The notes under the pieces are model-generated. The model ran no database searches and was not told the DNA's origin. It saw only the letters and a list, made by a program, of their open reading frames with translations. This document shows positions 16,301 through 23,419 of a stretch of 52,713 nt of DNA, one piece after another. Every line of letters begins with the position of its first letter. Positions within the stretch are counted from its first letter, which is position 1. Made by a program: the position numbers and the translations under genes. Origin of the DNA: Oscillibacter sp. (lineage in GTDB: Bacteria > Bacillota > Clostridia > Oscillospirales > Oscillospiraceae); NCBI GenBank assembly GCA_022652655.1, contig JALCRQ010000006.1, forward strand, positions 1 through 52,713. Reading direction: 5' to 3'.

Positions 16301-17050
16301 GATCTTGCCCATGTACTTCTCCACCACGTCGGGCAGAGCGGTATAGTACTTGTTGCAGGCCTCGCGGTGCTGGAAGAAGATGTCGCCGTTCTCGTGGCTG
16401 CCGCGCATGGCGGGCGTCTCGGGATTCAGGGCGTGGGCGCGGAACGCCGTCACGGCGTCCATGTCGCACATCTCGGCAAGATCGCTGTAATCCCAGACTG
16501 CGACCTTCTGAATTTCGTGGGAGGTGCGGAATCCGTCGAAGAAGTTGATAAAGGGAACCTGGCCTTCAATGGCGGCCAGATGGGCCACCGGCGCCAGATC
16601 CATGATCTCCTGAACGTCGTTCTCGCACAGCATGGCGAAGCCGGTCTGACGGCAGGCCATGACGTCGGAGTGATCGCCGAAAATGTTCAGCGCGTGGGTG
16701 GAAACGGTCCGCGCGGACACGTGGAACACGGCCGGCAGCATCTCAGCGGCAATCTTGTACATGTTGGGGATCATCAGAAGCAGGCCCTGAGACGCCGTAT
16801 AGGTGGTCGTCAGAGCGCCTGTGGCCAGAGAGCCGTGCACCGTGCCGGACGCGCCGGCTTCAGACTGCATTTCGCAAACCCGGACGGGCGTGCCGAAAAT
16901 GTTCTTCTGACCGGCTGCGGACCACTGGTCCACCAGGTCTGCCATGGGGGACGACGGAGTGATGGGATAAATTCCCGCCACTTCGGTAAACGCGTAGCTG
17001 ACATACGCTGCCGCGTTGTTGCCGTCCATGGACTTGAACTTTCTTGCCAT
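13388..17050 (-). CDS. nifJ: Pyruvate:ferredoxin (flavodoxin) oxidoreductase
   Basis: 1220-aa single-chain PFOR that converts pyruvate and CoA to acetyl-CoA and CO2 while reducing ferredoxin, the hub of clostridial fermentation. Domains in order: pyruvate-binding domain I (PITPSSPMADLVDQW), domain II, CoA domain, an EKR-type region, two 4Fe-4S motifs (CIQCNNCAYVCPH and CMGCNVCVGQCPVGAL), then the TPP domain with CAGCAETSYARL, ATGCSSIWGG and GDGWAYDIGFGGVDH. An upstream in-frame ATG at 17095 exists, but GGAGG lies eight bases before the ATG at 17050, and the protein starts MARKFKSMDGN as in homologues. It is monocistronic with a strong promoter. Its product feeds pta. Confidence 0.96.
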   Translation of the reverse strand: MARKFKSMDGNNAAAYVSYAFTEVAGIYPITPSSPMADLVDQWSAAGQKNIFGTPVRVCEMQSEAGASGTVHGSLATGALTTTYTASQGLLLMIPNMYKIAAEMLPAVFHVSARTVSTHALNIFGDHSDVMACRQTGFAMLCENDVQEIMDLAPVAHLAAIEGQVPFINFFDGFRTSHEIQKVAVWDYSDLAEMCDMDAVTAFRAHALNPETPAMRGSHENGDIFFQHREACNKYYTALPDVVEKYMGKINAKLGTDYQLFNYYGAPDADRVIIAMGSICNVAEEVIDYLTAKGEKVGMVKVHLYRPFRADKLIAAIPATCKKIAVLDRTKEPGSQGEPLYMDVVTALANAGRCDIRVTGGRYGLGSKDTPPASVFAVYSELQKAEPKHEFTIGIIDDVTHLSLTEEPAPDVAPKGTIACKFWGLGGDGTVGANKNSIKIIGDHTDKYVQAYFQYDSKKTGGVTISHLRFGDKPIKSSYYIKKADFVACHNPSYVIKGFKMVEDVRPGGTFMINCQWTPEELGQHLPASAKRYIAKNNIQLYTINAIDLAIQIGMGKRNNTILQSAFFSLAKVMPEKEAIQYMKDAATHSYLKKGQDIVDMNHKAIDMGATAYQKINVPADWATAKDQPDTRVLKGAPALVEQVKNILLPVDNMDGDELPVSVFSKHVDGQFELGASAYEKRGVAVTVPSWDSQKCIQCNNCAYVCPHATIRPFALTEEEAKAAPVAAKIVPIKAGKGKGVYQYTMAISPLDCMGCNVCVGQCPVGALSMKPQAEEAAQQDVFDYCVAKVSDKADMQDLTVRGSQFRKPLLEFSGSCAGCAETSYARLVTQLFGDRMYISNATGCSSIWGGPGAISPYCTDKNGHGPAWSNSLFEDNAEHGLGMYLGQNAARQRLAGLSRQLIAVPYAVTALKEAAQKWLDTMDDGKTNGDAAKAYIAALEENILGVDEGIAFMGSPAGKAALGAEADKMLAHMKELKAAGKTTCDCEACTLAKQILADKTFLAKKSVWVFGGDGWAYDIGFGGVDHVLASNNDINVFVFDTEVYSNTGGQASKASNIGQVAQFAAAGKETKKKSLAEIAMSYGYIYVAQVAMGANPAQTLKAIAEAEAYPGPSLIIGYSPCEMHSIKGGMQNCQKEMKRAVDCGYWNLFRFNPQAEGPKFTLDSKEPAGGYQEFLMNEARYSRLTREFPERATKLFERSEEAAKDRYAHLIKLKAMFAD

Positions 17051-17152
17051 AAACTTACCTCCAATTTTTTGCCGCCAGCGAGGCAGCGATTTCACAAGTT
17101 CACAAAATCTGCGGTTTTTCCGCAGAAATGCCCGCTAATTTTGCGTGAAGAC

Positions 17153-17181
17153 ATTATAACACCGAAAATCTGTCCTGTAAA
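17153..17181 (-). promoter_or_regulatory. Strong promoter for PFOR
   Basis: On the minus strand TTTACA (17181-17176), a 17-base spacer and TATAAT (17158-17153) preceded by TGT (extended -10) give one of the strongest promoters seen. The leader of about 100 bases holds one hairpin (TCTGCGG/CCGCAGA, 17108-17126) before the ribosome binding site. Confidence 0.8.
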
Positions 17182-17279
17182 TGGCAGTTTGTGATTATTT
17201 GGGCAATCTGTTCAATCCGCCCGCGGGTATTTTGCCGGCCATGCCGCGGGGCAATTTCCTGTTCCGTTTTTTTCCGGGC

Positions 17280-17400
17280 TGTGGTACAATAGCCGCAAAG
17301 CGGCTGGTTGTACCTGCGCAGCAAAGCGCGGTGCGCTTTGGCAGCGAAACTCTGTAAGATGTCTGCCGCCCCGCGGGGGCGGAAAAAGGGGGAGTCGGAC
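17280..17400 (+). promoter_or_regulatory. Extended -10 promoter and leader, copy 2 of a repeated cassette
   Basis: TGGTACAAT (17282-17290) is an extended -10, followed by the perfect hairpin AGCCGCAAAGCGGCT (17291-17305) and a GCAGCAAAGCGC segment. The first 50 bases align closely with 5206-5255 ahead of the metallophosphoesterase. The interval 17182-17279 shows nothing else I can name. Confidence 0.6.
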
Positions 17401-18918
17401 ATGGTGGTAACGGTACGCTCGCTGGGGCTCACCGGCCTGAGCGGCTACGAGGTGAAGGCGGAGTGTTTTCTCTCTGGCGGACTGCCGGCCTTCGACATCG
17501 TGGGGCTGCCCGACGCGGCCGTCCGGGAGGCCCGGGAGCGGGTGCGGGCCGCCGTGAAAAACTGCGGCGCCAAATTTCCCGTCAGCCGGATCACCGTCAA
17601 TCTGGCGCCGGCCGGCCGGAAAAAGGAGGGCACCCTGTACGACCTTCCCATCTTTGTGGGGCTTCTGGCCGCCGCGGGAGAGCTGAAGCACCTGCCGGAC
17701 GACGCGGCGTTTCTGGGCGAGCTGAGTCTCACCGGGGCGCTGCGGGGCGTCAACGGCGTGCTGCCCATGGCGCTGGCCGCCCGGGCCCGGGGCATCCGGA
17801 CGCTGTTCGTCCCGGTGGAAAACGCCCGGGAGGCCACTCTGGCCGGAGGGCTTACCGTTTACGGCGTGCCGGATGTGGGCGCCCTGGCGGCACACCTGCG
17901 GGGCGAGACAGCGCTGCCCCCGGCGCCGGACTGGACGCCGGAGACGGAGACGGAGGAGCTGCCGGATTTCCGGGATGTGATGGGCCAGGAAAACGTCAAG
18001 CGCGCCCTGGAGGTGGCCGCCGCCGGCGGACACAACGTGCTGCTCATCGGCTCCCCCGGCGCCGGAAAATCCATGATGGCCCGGCGGCTGCCCTCCATTC
18101 TCCCGGACATGACCCGGCAGGAGGCGCTGGAGGCCAGCGCCGTCTGGTCGGTGGCGGGACTGCTGGACCGCAGCCATCCCCTGCTCAGCCAGCGGCCCTT
18201 CCGCTCCCCCCACCACACCGCATCCTCCGCGGCCCTCACCGGCGGCGGCCCCGCCCTGCGGCCGGGGGAGATGTCCCTGAGCCACAACGGCGTCCTCTTT
18301 CTGGACGAGCTGCCGGAATTTCACCGGGACGTGCTGGAGGCCATGCGCCAGCCCCTGGAGGACGGCGAAGTCACCGTGGCCCGGGCCGGCGGAACGCTGC
18401 GCATGCCCGCCCGGTTTCAGCTGGTGTGCGCCATGAACCCCTGCCGGTGCGGCTGGCGGGGCCACCCCTCTGGGCGGTGTACCTGCTCCGACCGGGACGT
18501 GGCCAAATACGTGGAAAAAATCTCCGGCCCTCTGCTGGACCGGATTGATCTCCACGTCAACGTGCCCAGTGTGGAATACGACGCCCTGCGCCGCCGGGAG
18601 ACGCCGGAGTCCTCGGCGGAGATCAAGCGCCGGGTGGACGCGGCCCGGGCCGTGCAGTCCCGCCGGTTTGCCGGCACGGAAATCGCCTGCAACGCCCATA
18701 TGACCCCCGCCATGATCGGTACTTTCTGCACTCTGGACGACGCGGGCGAAACCCTGATGAAAAACGCCTTTGAGCGTCTGGGCCTCACCGCCCGCTCCCA
18801 CGACCGGATTCTCCGGGTAGCCCGCACCATCGCCGACCTGGACGGCGCGGAGCGCATCGCGCCGCCCCACCTGGCGGAGGCCATCCAGTACCGCAGCACG
18901 GAGCTGTTCAAGGGCTGA
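17401..18918 (+). CDS. comM: YifB/ComM family Mg-chelatase-like AAA ATPase
   Basis: 505-aa protein of the YifB/ComM family. ComM is a hexameric helicase-like ATPase that helps integrate incoming DNA during natural transformation. An N-terminal ChlI/S5-like domain (about 1-190) is followed by the AAA domain with Walker A IGSPGAGKSMMARRLP, Walker B LFLDELPEF, and MNPCRCGWRGHPSGRCTC, the family's cysteine-rich segment. A C-terminal Mg_chelatase_C region ends with AIQYRSTELFKG. The ATG at 17401 follows AAGGGGGAG; an upstream in-frame ATG at 17308 lies in the leader and lacks a binding site. The 505-residue length is normal. DNA-uptake context is limited to cinA at 38190. Confidence 0.9.
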   Translation: MVVTVRSLGLTGLSGYEVKAECFLSGGLPAFDIVGLPDAAVREARERVRAAVKNCGAKFPVSRITVNLAPAGRKKEGTLYDLPIFVGLLAAAGELKHLPDDAAFLGELSLTGALRGVNGVLPMALAARARGIRTLFVPVENAREATLAGGLTVYGVPDVGALAAHLRGETALPPAPDWTPETETEELPDFRDVMGQENVKRALEVAAAGGHNVLLIGSPGAGKSMMARRLPSILPDMTRQEALEASAVWSVAGLLDRSHPLLSQRPFRSPHHTASSAALTGGGPALRPGEMSLSHNGVLFLDELPEFHRDVLEAMRQPLEDGEVTVARAGGTLRMPARFQLVCAMNPCRCGWRGHPSGRCTCSDRDVAKYVEKISGPLLDRIDLHVNVPSVEYDALRRRETPESSAEIKRRVDAARAVQSRRFAGTEIACNAHMTPAMIGTFCTLDDAGETLMKNAFERLGLTARSHDRILRVARTIADLDGAERIAPPHLAEAIQYRSTELFKG

Positions 18919-19007
18919 GCGGTGCCGGGGCTTTCCCGGCCCCTTTAAAGCGCGGTTCACCGGGTCTCTGCCGGCCCGGTTCACAAAAAGAAAAGGGAGA
19001 CAGCCAC

Positions 19008-19025
19008 ATGTCCGGTTCGATTTAA
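19008..19025 (+). CDS. Five-codon leader peptide ahead of the MFS gene
   Basis: ATG-TCC-GGT-TCG-ATT-TAA encodes MSGSI. AGGGAG lies eight bases upstream (18994-18999). The stop codon runs directly into the large terminator hairpin (19024-19089), and the MFS gene starts 90 bases later. The spacing fits ribosome-mediated attenuation, in which stalling on the leader changes the folding of the hairpin, as known for several antibiotic-resistance genes. No specific promoter is obvious between 18919 and 18990. Confidence 0.45.
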   Translation: MSGSI

Positions 19026-19089
19026 AAAGCAGCAGCTTCCCTGAGAGGGACAGGCCCGCCGCCTGCCCCTTGGGGAAGCTGTGCTTTTT
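19024..19089 (+). terminator. Large terminator/attenuator hairpin before the MFS gene
   Basis: AAAAAGCAGCAGCTTCCC pairs with GGGAAGCTGTGCTTTTT (one bulge, about 17 bp), and an inner stem CAGGC/GCCTG caps it. The T5 tract makes it a good intrinsic terminator on the plus strand. It is the only hairpin of this sequence in the window, and it may belong to a palindromic repeat family. Confidence 0.7.
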
Positions 19090-19115
19090 GATGAAACGAA
19101 AGGAACCGATTTTTT

Positions 19116-20264
19116 ATGCACTGTTCGCTGAAACGCAACGTGTACCTTCTCTGCTGGGTCTCCTTTTTGCAGGGAATGGTTTTTTACGGGCCCATTGCCA
19201 CGCTCTACCGGCTCTCCGCCGGTATCTCCGTTTTCCAGATTACACTGATCGAGAGCATTTCCCTGGCGCTGTGCGTGGCGCTGGAGCTCCCCTGGGGAAT
19301 CGCGGCCGACCGGATCGGCTACAAGAACACCATGCTGGTGTGTACGGGGCTGTATTTCCTCTCCAAGATCGTCTTTTGGCGGGCCGACGGCTTCGCCATG
19401 TTCCTGCTGGAGCGGGTCATGCTCAGCGTGGTCATCGCCGGAATCTCCGGCGTGGACGTCAGCATCCTCTACCTCTCCTGCGAGCCCGGCAGCTCCCAGC
19501 GGATCTTCGGGATCTACAACGCGCTGAATACCGGGGGGCTGCTGCTGGCCTCCGGGGTCTACGCGCTGTTCATCGGCAGCAACTACCGTCTGGCCGGGTT
19601 TCTCACCGTAATCAGCTACGGCCTGGCCGCCGGAGCGGTGCCGTTTCTCCGGGAGGTTCGCCCGGCAGAGAGCCGTGCCCGCCGCCCCGGAGCGCTGCGG
19701 CGCATCCTTCGGGAGACAGTTCGGGATCGCCGCCTTCTGCTGTTTCTCATCAGCACGGCCCTTCTCAACGAGGCGCACCAGACCATCACGGTTTTTCTAA
19801 GCCAGCTGCAGTACGTTCGCTGCGGCATGGGCCCCCGGGCCATCGGCGGAGTGTGCGTCCTCGTCACTCTGGCGGGACTGACCGGCGTTCTCTCCCACCC
19901 GCTGACGAAGCGGTTGGGCTTCCGCCGGGGCGGCGCGGCGGCCTATCTCTGCTGCATCGCGGCCTGCGCCGCTCTGGCCCTGACCCGCAGCGCTCTCCTC
20001 TCCGCGGCGGCCGTCCTGGCGCTGCGGATCGCCTTCAGCCTGTTCCAGCCCCTGCAGACCGAGCTGCAAAACCGCCGGGTAACCGCCGCCGACCGGGCCA
20101 CGGCGCTGAGCGTCAACGCTCTGCTGCTGGACGGCACGGCCATCGCCACCAACCTCATCTACGGGGCCGCGGCGGAGCGGGCGCTTCCCCTGGCTCTGCT
20201 GCTGGGGGCGGGCTCCTGTGCTCTGGGGCTGGGGCTGTATCTCTGGGGCAGCGCCGACTTTTAA
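19116..20264 (+). CDS. Major facilitator superfamily transporter
   Basis: 382-aa membrane protein with about 12 hydrophobic segments and the MFS loop motif ALELPWGIAADRIGYKNT (about 62-79) between helices 2 and 3. Family features point to a proton-driven exporter or drug-efflux-like carrier, but the substrate is unknown. AAAGGAA lies about 10 bases before the ATG. Upstream are a five-codon leader frame and a terminator hairpin, suggesting antibiotic- or translation-dependent induction. After the stop, a GC-rich inverted repeat (about 20285-20326, GAGGGCC/GGCTCTC) ending in CCCCTTTT may act as a weak terminator. Confidence 0.82.
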   Translation: MHCSLKRNVYLLCWVSFLQGMVFYGPIATLYRLSAGISVFQITLIESISLALCVALELPWGIAADRIGYKNTMLVCTGLYFLSKIVFWRADGFAMFLLERVMLSVVIAGISGVDVSILYLSCEPGSSQRIFGIYNALNTGGLLLASGVYALFIGSNYRLAGFLTVISYGLAAGAVPFLREVRPAESRARRPGALRRILRETVRDRRLLLFLISTALLNEAHQTITVFLSQLQYVRCGMGPRAIGGVCVLVTLAGLTGVLSHPLTKRLGFRRGGAAAYLCCIAACAALALTRSALLSAAAVLALRIAFSLFQPLQTELQNRRVTAADRATALSVNALLLDGTAIATNLIYGAAAERALPLALLLGAGSCALGLGLYLWGSADF

Positions 20265-20369
20265 GGGCCGCCCCGGTACCTGAAAGAGGAGGGCCGCCCC
20301 GCGGCGGGATGGCTCTCCCCTTTTGATCGAATTTCCTGCCGAAACGGCAGCTTCTGTCGGGTCGGGGCG

Positions 20370-20409
20370 GTTTCGACGAAATTCGCATGTCGAAACGCAT
20401 AAAAGCGTT
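20370..20409. repeat. Inverted repeats upstream of the gap promoter
   Basis: A perfect 8-bp inverted repeat GTTTCGAC (20370-20377) and GTCGAAAC (20389-20396) with an 11-base spacer is followed at once by AACGC/GCGTT (20394-20398 and 20405-20409). They lie 60-100 bases before the gap promoter and could be an operator. No regulator gene adjoins. Confidence 0.4.
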
Positions 20410-20444
20410 ACTTAAATTTTTAACTAATTTTGCGCAATAGATGA

Positions 20445-20472
20445 TGTAAAGCGCGGCCCGCCGTGCTATAAT
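20445..20472 (+). promoter_or_regulatory. Extended -10 promoter for gap
   Basis: TGCTATAAT (20464-20472) is a full extended -10 element; TGTAAA (20445-20450) is a weak -35 with a 16-base spacer. The transcript would start about 48 bases before the gap ATG. Confidence 0.75.
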
Positions 20473-20525
20473 GAGGGTGCTGAACGCCAGAGGCGTAAAA
20501 GTTTCAAAACTGGAGGGACCTACAT

Positions 20526-21548
20526 ATGGCTATAAAAGTGGGCATCAACGGATTCGGACGGATCGGGCGGGTCGCCCTTCGCATCATGGTGGAGCGGGGC
20601 TGCAGCTCCTATCAGATCTGCGGGATCAATCTGCGCAAGGCGGATCTGGAATACATGGTCTATCAGGTGAAATACGACACGGTGTTCAAGACCTTTCAGG
20701 GAACCGTGGAGCACGACGACCGGCATCTGATCATCAACGGCAAAAAAATCCGCGTATACAGCGAGGATGACGCGGCCAATATCCCCTGGGACGACTGCGG
20801 CGCGGAGTACATTATCGAATCCACGGGTGTCTACTGCACCACGGACAAGGCCCTGGCCCACCTGAAGCACGGCGCGAAGAAGGTCGTGATCTCGGCGCCG
20901 GCCAAGGACGAACTGACGCCCACCTTCGTTATGGGCGTCAACCACAAGCTCTACACGCCGGAGATGAACGTGGTCTCCAACGCCTCCTGCACCACCAACT
21001 GCCTGGCTCCCATGGCCAAGGTCATCAACGACACCTTCGGCATCGAGCGGGCGCTGATGTCCACCATCCACTCCGCCACCGCCAAGCAGAAGGCCGTGGA
21101 CTCCCGGGCCGGCCGGGACTGGCGCACGGGCCGCTCGGTGATGGGCAACATCATCCCCTCCTCCACCGGCGCCGCCAAGGCGGTGGGCATGGTCATTCCC
21201 GAACTGAACGGCAAAATGACCGGCATGAGCTTCCGCGTCCCCACCAACGACGTATCCGTGGTGGACATGACGGCCCAGCTCCATCACCCCGCCTCCTACC
21301 ACGACGTGTGCGTGGCCATGGAGAACGCCTCCCGCAACAGCATGAAGGGCATCGTCTCCTACACCAGCGACCAGCTGGTTTCCTCCGATCTCACCGGCGA
21401 CGCCCACACCTGCATCTTCGACGAGACGGCGGGCATCATGCTGGATGACACCTTTGTGAAGCTCATCGCCTGGTACGACAACGAATGGGGCTATTCCAAC
21501 AAGCTGCTGGATCTCATCACCCACATGTACAAGGTGGATCACCAATAA
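20526..21548 (+). CDS. gap: Glyceraldehyde-3-phosphate dehydrogenase
   Basis: 340-aa glycolytic enzyme oxidising glyceraldehyde 3-phosphate to 1,3-bisphosphoglycerate with NAD. The Rossmann motif INGFGRIGR is at residues 7-15, the catalytic cysteine is in SNASCTTNCLAP, and the catalytic histidine in STIHSATAKQ. The C-terminus has WYDNEWGYSNKLLDL. Compared with common Gap proteins, the substrate loop TAKQKAVDSRAGRDWRTGRS carries small substitutions and an inserted residue. GGAGGG precedes the ATG at 20526. The gene stands alone rather than in a cggR-gap-pgk operon, with its own promoter and a strong bidirectional terminator. Confidence 0.95.
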   Translation: MAIKVGINGFGRIGRVALRIMVERGCSSYQICGINLRKADLEYMVYQVKYDTVFKTFQGTVEHDDRHLIINGKKIRVYSEDDAANIPWDDCGAEYIIESTGVYCTTDKALAHLKHGAKKVVISAPAKDELTPTFVMGVNHKLYTPEMNVVSNASCTTNCLAPMAKVINDTFGIERALMSTIHSATAKQKAVDSRAGRDWRTGRSVMGNIIPSSTGAAKAVGMVIPELNGKMTGMSFRVPTNDVSVVDMTAQLHHPASYHDVCVAMENASRNSMKGIVSYTSDQLVSSDLTGDAHTCIFDETAGIMLDDTFVKLIAWYDNEWGYSNKLLDLITHMYKVDHQ

Positions 21549-21585
21549 ATCCGTTTCGTCCGGCTTCCGGCCGGTACAGGATGAT

Positions 21586-21622
21586 AAAAAGGGTCCCCCG
21601 GCTGAGCCGGGGGACCCTTTTT
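21586..21622 (+). terminator. Bidirectional terminator between gap and the SIS gene
   Basis: A 17-bp stem (AAAAAGGGTCCCCCGGC with GCCGGGGGACCCTTTTT) and three-base loop sits between convergent genes. Confidence 0.9.
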
Positions 21623-21635
21623 ATTCGGTTTCCGA

Positions 21636-21666
21636 CAGCGCGGCGGCGCCGGAATTTTCAGCCGGC
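21636..21666. repeat. Dispersed 31-base GC-rich repeat, copy 1
   Basis: CAGCGCGGCGGCGCCGG followed by AATTTTCAGCCGGC recurs at 32409-32440 with a single extra T. This copy runs into the last codons of the SIS isomerase gene. Confidence 0.55.
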
Positions 21667-22275
21667 CGGCTCCTCCCGCAGCTGTCCCAGTTTACCGCCG
21701 GGATGGCGAAGCACGTACTCCTGAACAGAGAGTCCCCGCCGGGCCTGCAGCACCACGCTCAGCGCCTGCAGCGCCAAAAGCTCCGCCAGAACCGACGCCC
21801 GGGGCGCGCGGCCCAGGGGGCCGCCCTCCTCCCCCACGCCCGCAAAGAGGCAGGCGTCGGCCTGCCCAGCCAGCCAGCTTTGGGGATTGCCGGTGACGGC
21901 GATTACCCGGCAGCCGTTCTTTTTAACCGCGGCTACGGTGCTTTTCAGCTCCTCTGTCTCGCCGCTGTTGGAGATGCAGATTACCGCGTCTCCAGGCATC
22001 AGCTGGCCGCAGGAGCCGTGCACCGCCTCCGTCCCGTGGAGAAAGTATGCGGGTGTGCCAGTGGAGCTCAGCAGCGACGCCGTGTACGCCGCCACATGGC
22101 CGGGCTTGCCGATTCCCGTGACATGCACCCGGCCGCCGATTTTCTCGGCCGCCAGAATCAGATTTGCTGCCGCGTCGCAGGTGTCGGCTCCGATGGTTTG
22201 AGAATAGGCGTCAAATTCCCGTCTGGCCGTCTTTAGAAACTGCTCCAGCGCGGCGTTGGACCGTTCGTCGATCAT
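21658..22275 (-). CDS. SIS-domain phosphosugar isomerase (KpsF/GutQ-like, no CBS domains)
   Basis: 205-aa SIS-domain protein of the type that binds phosphosugars. The core runs from HVTGIGKPGHVAAYTASLLSS through HGSCGQLMPGDAVICISNSGETEELK, the hallmark SIS serine-rich loop, and it resembles the isomerase half of KpsF/GutQ arabinose-5-phosphate isomerases but lacks their CBS pair. The start overlaps the ribokinase stop (ATGA), so the two are translationally coupled and probably act on one sugar: phosphorylation by the kinase, then isomerisation. The C-terminus (EEPAG) is encoded within a dispersed GC-rich repeat, so the tail may have been altered by it. Confidence 0.82.
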   Translation of the reverse strand: MIDERSNAALEQFLKTARREFDAYSQTIGADTCDAAANLILAAEKIGGRVHVTGIGKPGHVAAYTASLLSSTGTPAYFLHGTEAVHGSCGQLMPGDAVICISNSGETEELKSTVAAVKKNGCRVIAVTGNPQSWLAGQADACLFAGVGEEGGPLGRAPRASVLAELLALQALSVVLQARRGLSVQEYVLRHPGGKLGQLREEPAG

Positions 22276-23309
22276 GCTCTGCCTCCGTTCCTCTCCTCCG
22301 GTTCGGCGGGCTCCAGGTTTTGCAGCGCCGCCCAGTCAAATTCCTCCAGGGCCCGCGTCCGCAGCAGCTCCACAACCTCAAAAAGCATGGGAAGGCTGGG
22401 CTGGGCGCCGGGGCGGGATACGGTAAGCGCCGCCGCGGCTGCGGCAAACTGCAGCGCCTGCCTCCGAGGCAGCCCCGCGCAAAGGCCGGTGCAAAAGGCC
22501 CCCACAAAGCTGTCTCCCGCCGCCGTGGGATCCGCCACCGCCGGCACGGCCACGCAGGGCTCGTGGGCAAATCCGTCCGCTCCGCACAGTACGGCGCCGT
22601 TTTCCCCCAGGGTAATCAGTACATTTTCCGCCCCCGCCAGGCGGAGTTTTTCGGCTGCGGCCCGAGTGTCGGATAAAAGACGCCCCCGCTCTCCTGTCCG
22701 CAGAGGCAGGCCCGTCAGTCCCGCCGCCTCGTGCTCGTTAGGCGAGAGATAGGTGACGCAGCGCAGCAGCTCCGGGGACAGAGCCGCGTACGGAGCGGGG
22801 TTGAGCATCACCGGCACGCCTGCGTCAAAGGCGTACCGGGCCGCCGCCTCGTTGACCTCCATGGGGATCTCCAACTGGAGGATCATCATATCATACCGGC
22901 CGATTTCTTCCTTTAAAAACGCCGTGTCCGCCGCTGTCAGCGTGTGATTCGCACCCGGCACCACAATAATCCGGTTGCGCACCGCCTCCCCCGGCACTGC
23001 CTCCAGCAGGATATTGCCCACCGCCGTGGGGGCGTCCGTCCGGATGGCGACGCGGTCGGTATCCACGCCGGATTTTTCCAGGGACGCCAGCAGCTCCCTT
23101 CCGAACAGGTCTTCGCCCACAGCCCCCGCCATGGAGACATCCGCCCCCAGGCGGGCGGCCTGTACCGCCTGATTGGCTCCCTTTCCGCCGGGGGCCGTGG
23201 AAAACGTCCTGCCCAGCACTGTCTCCCCGCTTTTGGGAAACCGCTCCGTGCCCACAGTCAGATCCATAACCAGGCTGCCTACCACCAGAATCCGCGGCCT
23301 TTTGCCCAT
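22272..23309 (-). CDS. rbsK: PfkB-family ribokinase
   Basis: 345-aa sugar kinase of the ribokinase branch of the PfkB family. It has the N-terminal signature GGKGANQAVQAARLG (about 41-55), MLNPAPYAAL, and the ATP/catalytic site ADPTAAGDSFVGAF (usual form DTTAAGDTF; the catalytic Asp of AGD is kept). A roughly 30-residue C-terminal extension goes beyond typical RbsK. GGGAG precedes the ATG. Coupling to the SIS isomerase suggests pentose or modified-sugar metabolism; ribose itself is not proven. It follows the M24 peptidase gene across a terminator, so it may be expressed separately from the importer genes. Confidence 0.85.
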   Translation of the reverse strand: MGKRPRILVVGSLVMDLTVGTERFPKSGETVLGRTFSTAPGGKGANQAVQAARLGADVSMAGAVGEDLFGRELLASLEKSGVDTDRVAIRTDAPTAVGNILLEAVPGEAVRNRIIVVPGANHTLTAADTAFLKEEIGRYDMMILQLEIPMEVNEAAARYAFDAGVPVMLNPAPYAALSPELLRCVTYLSPNEHEAAGLTGLPLRTGERGRLLSDTRAAAEKLRLAGAENVLITLGENGAVLCGADGFAHEPCVAVPAVADPTAAGDSFVGAFCTGLCAGLPRRQALQFAAAAAALTVSRPGAQPSLPMLFEVVELLRTRALEEFDWAALQNLEPAEPEERNGGRA

Positions 23310-23375
23310 GCTGTTTCTCCCTTCCGGTGTGCGGCCGGAAGCTCCGGCCGCCCCGTGTCGTTTTCATCCGATTGA

Positions 23376-23410
23376 AAACGCTCCGTCTCCCCTTGGACGG
23401 GAGACGGAGC
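23376..23410 (-). terminator. Terminator after the M24 peptidase gene
   Basis: A 12-bp stem (GCTCCGTCTCCC with GGGAGACGGAGC) is followed on the minus strand by four T residues. It ends the ABC importer transcript, perhaps with readthrough into rbsK. Confidence 0.75.
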
Positions 23411-23419
23411 GCAGCTGTC

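Noticed and set aside
11822-17194. A 1790-codon open frame on the plus strand, antisense to the LtaS-like and PFOR genes
   Set aside because: Its composition is that of a third-position-GC shadow, it lacks recognisable domains and has no ribosome binding site. The minus-strand genes explain the sequence completely.
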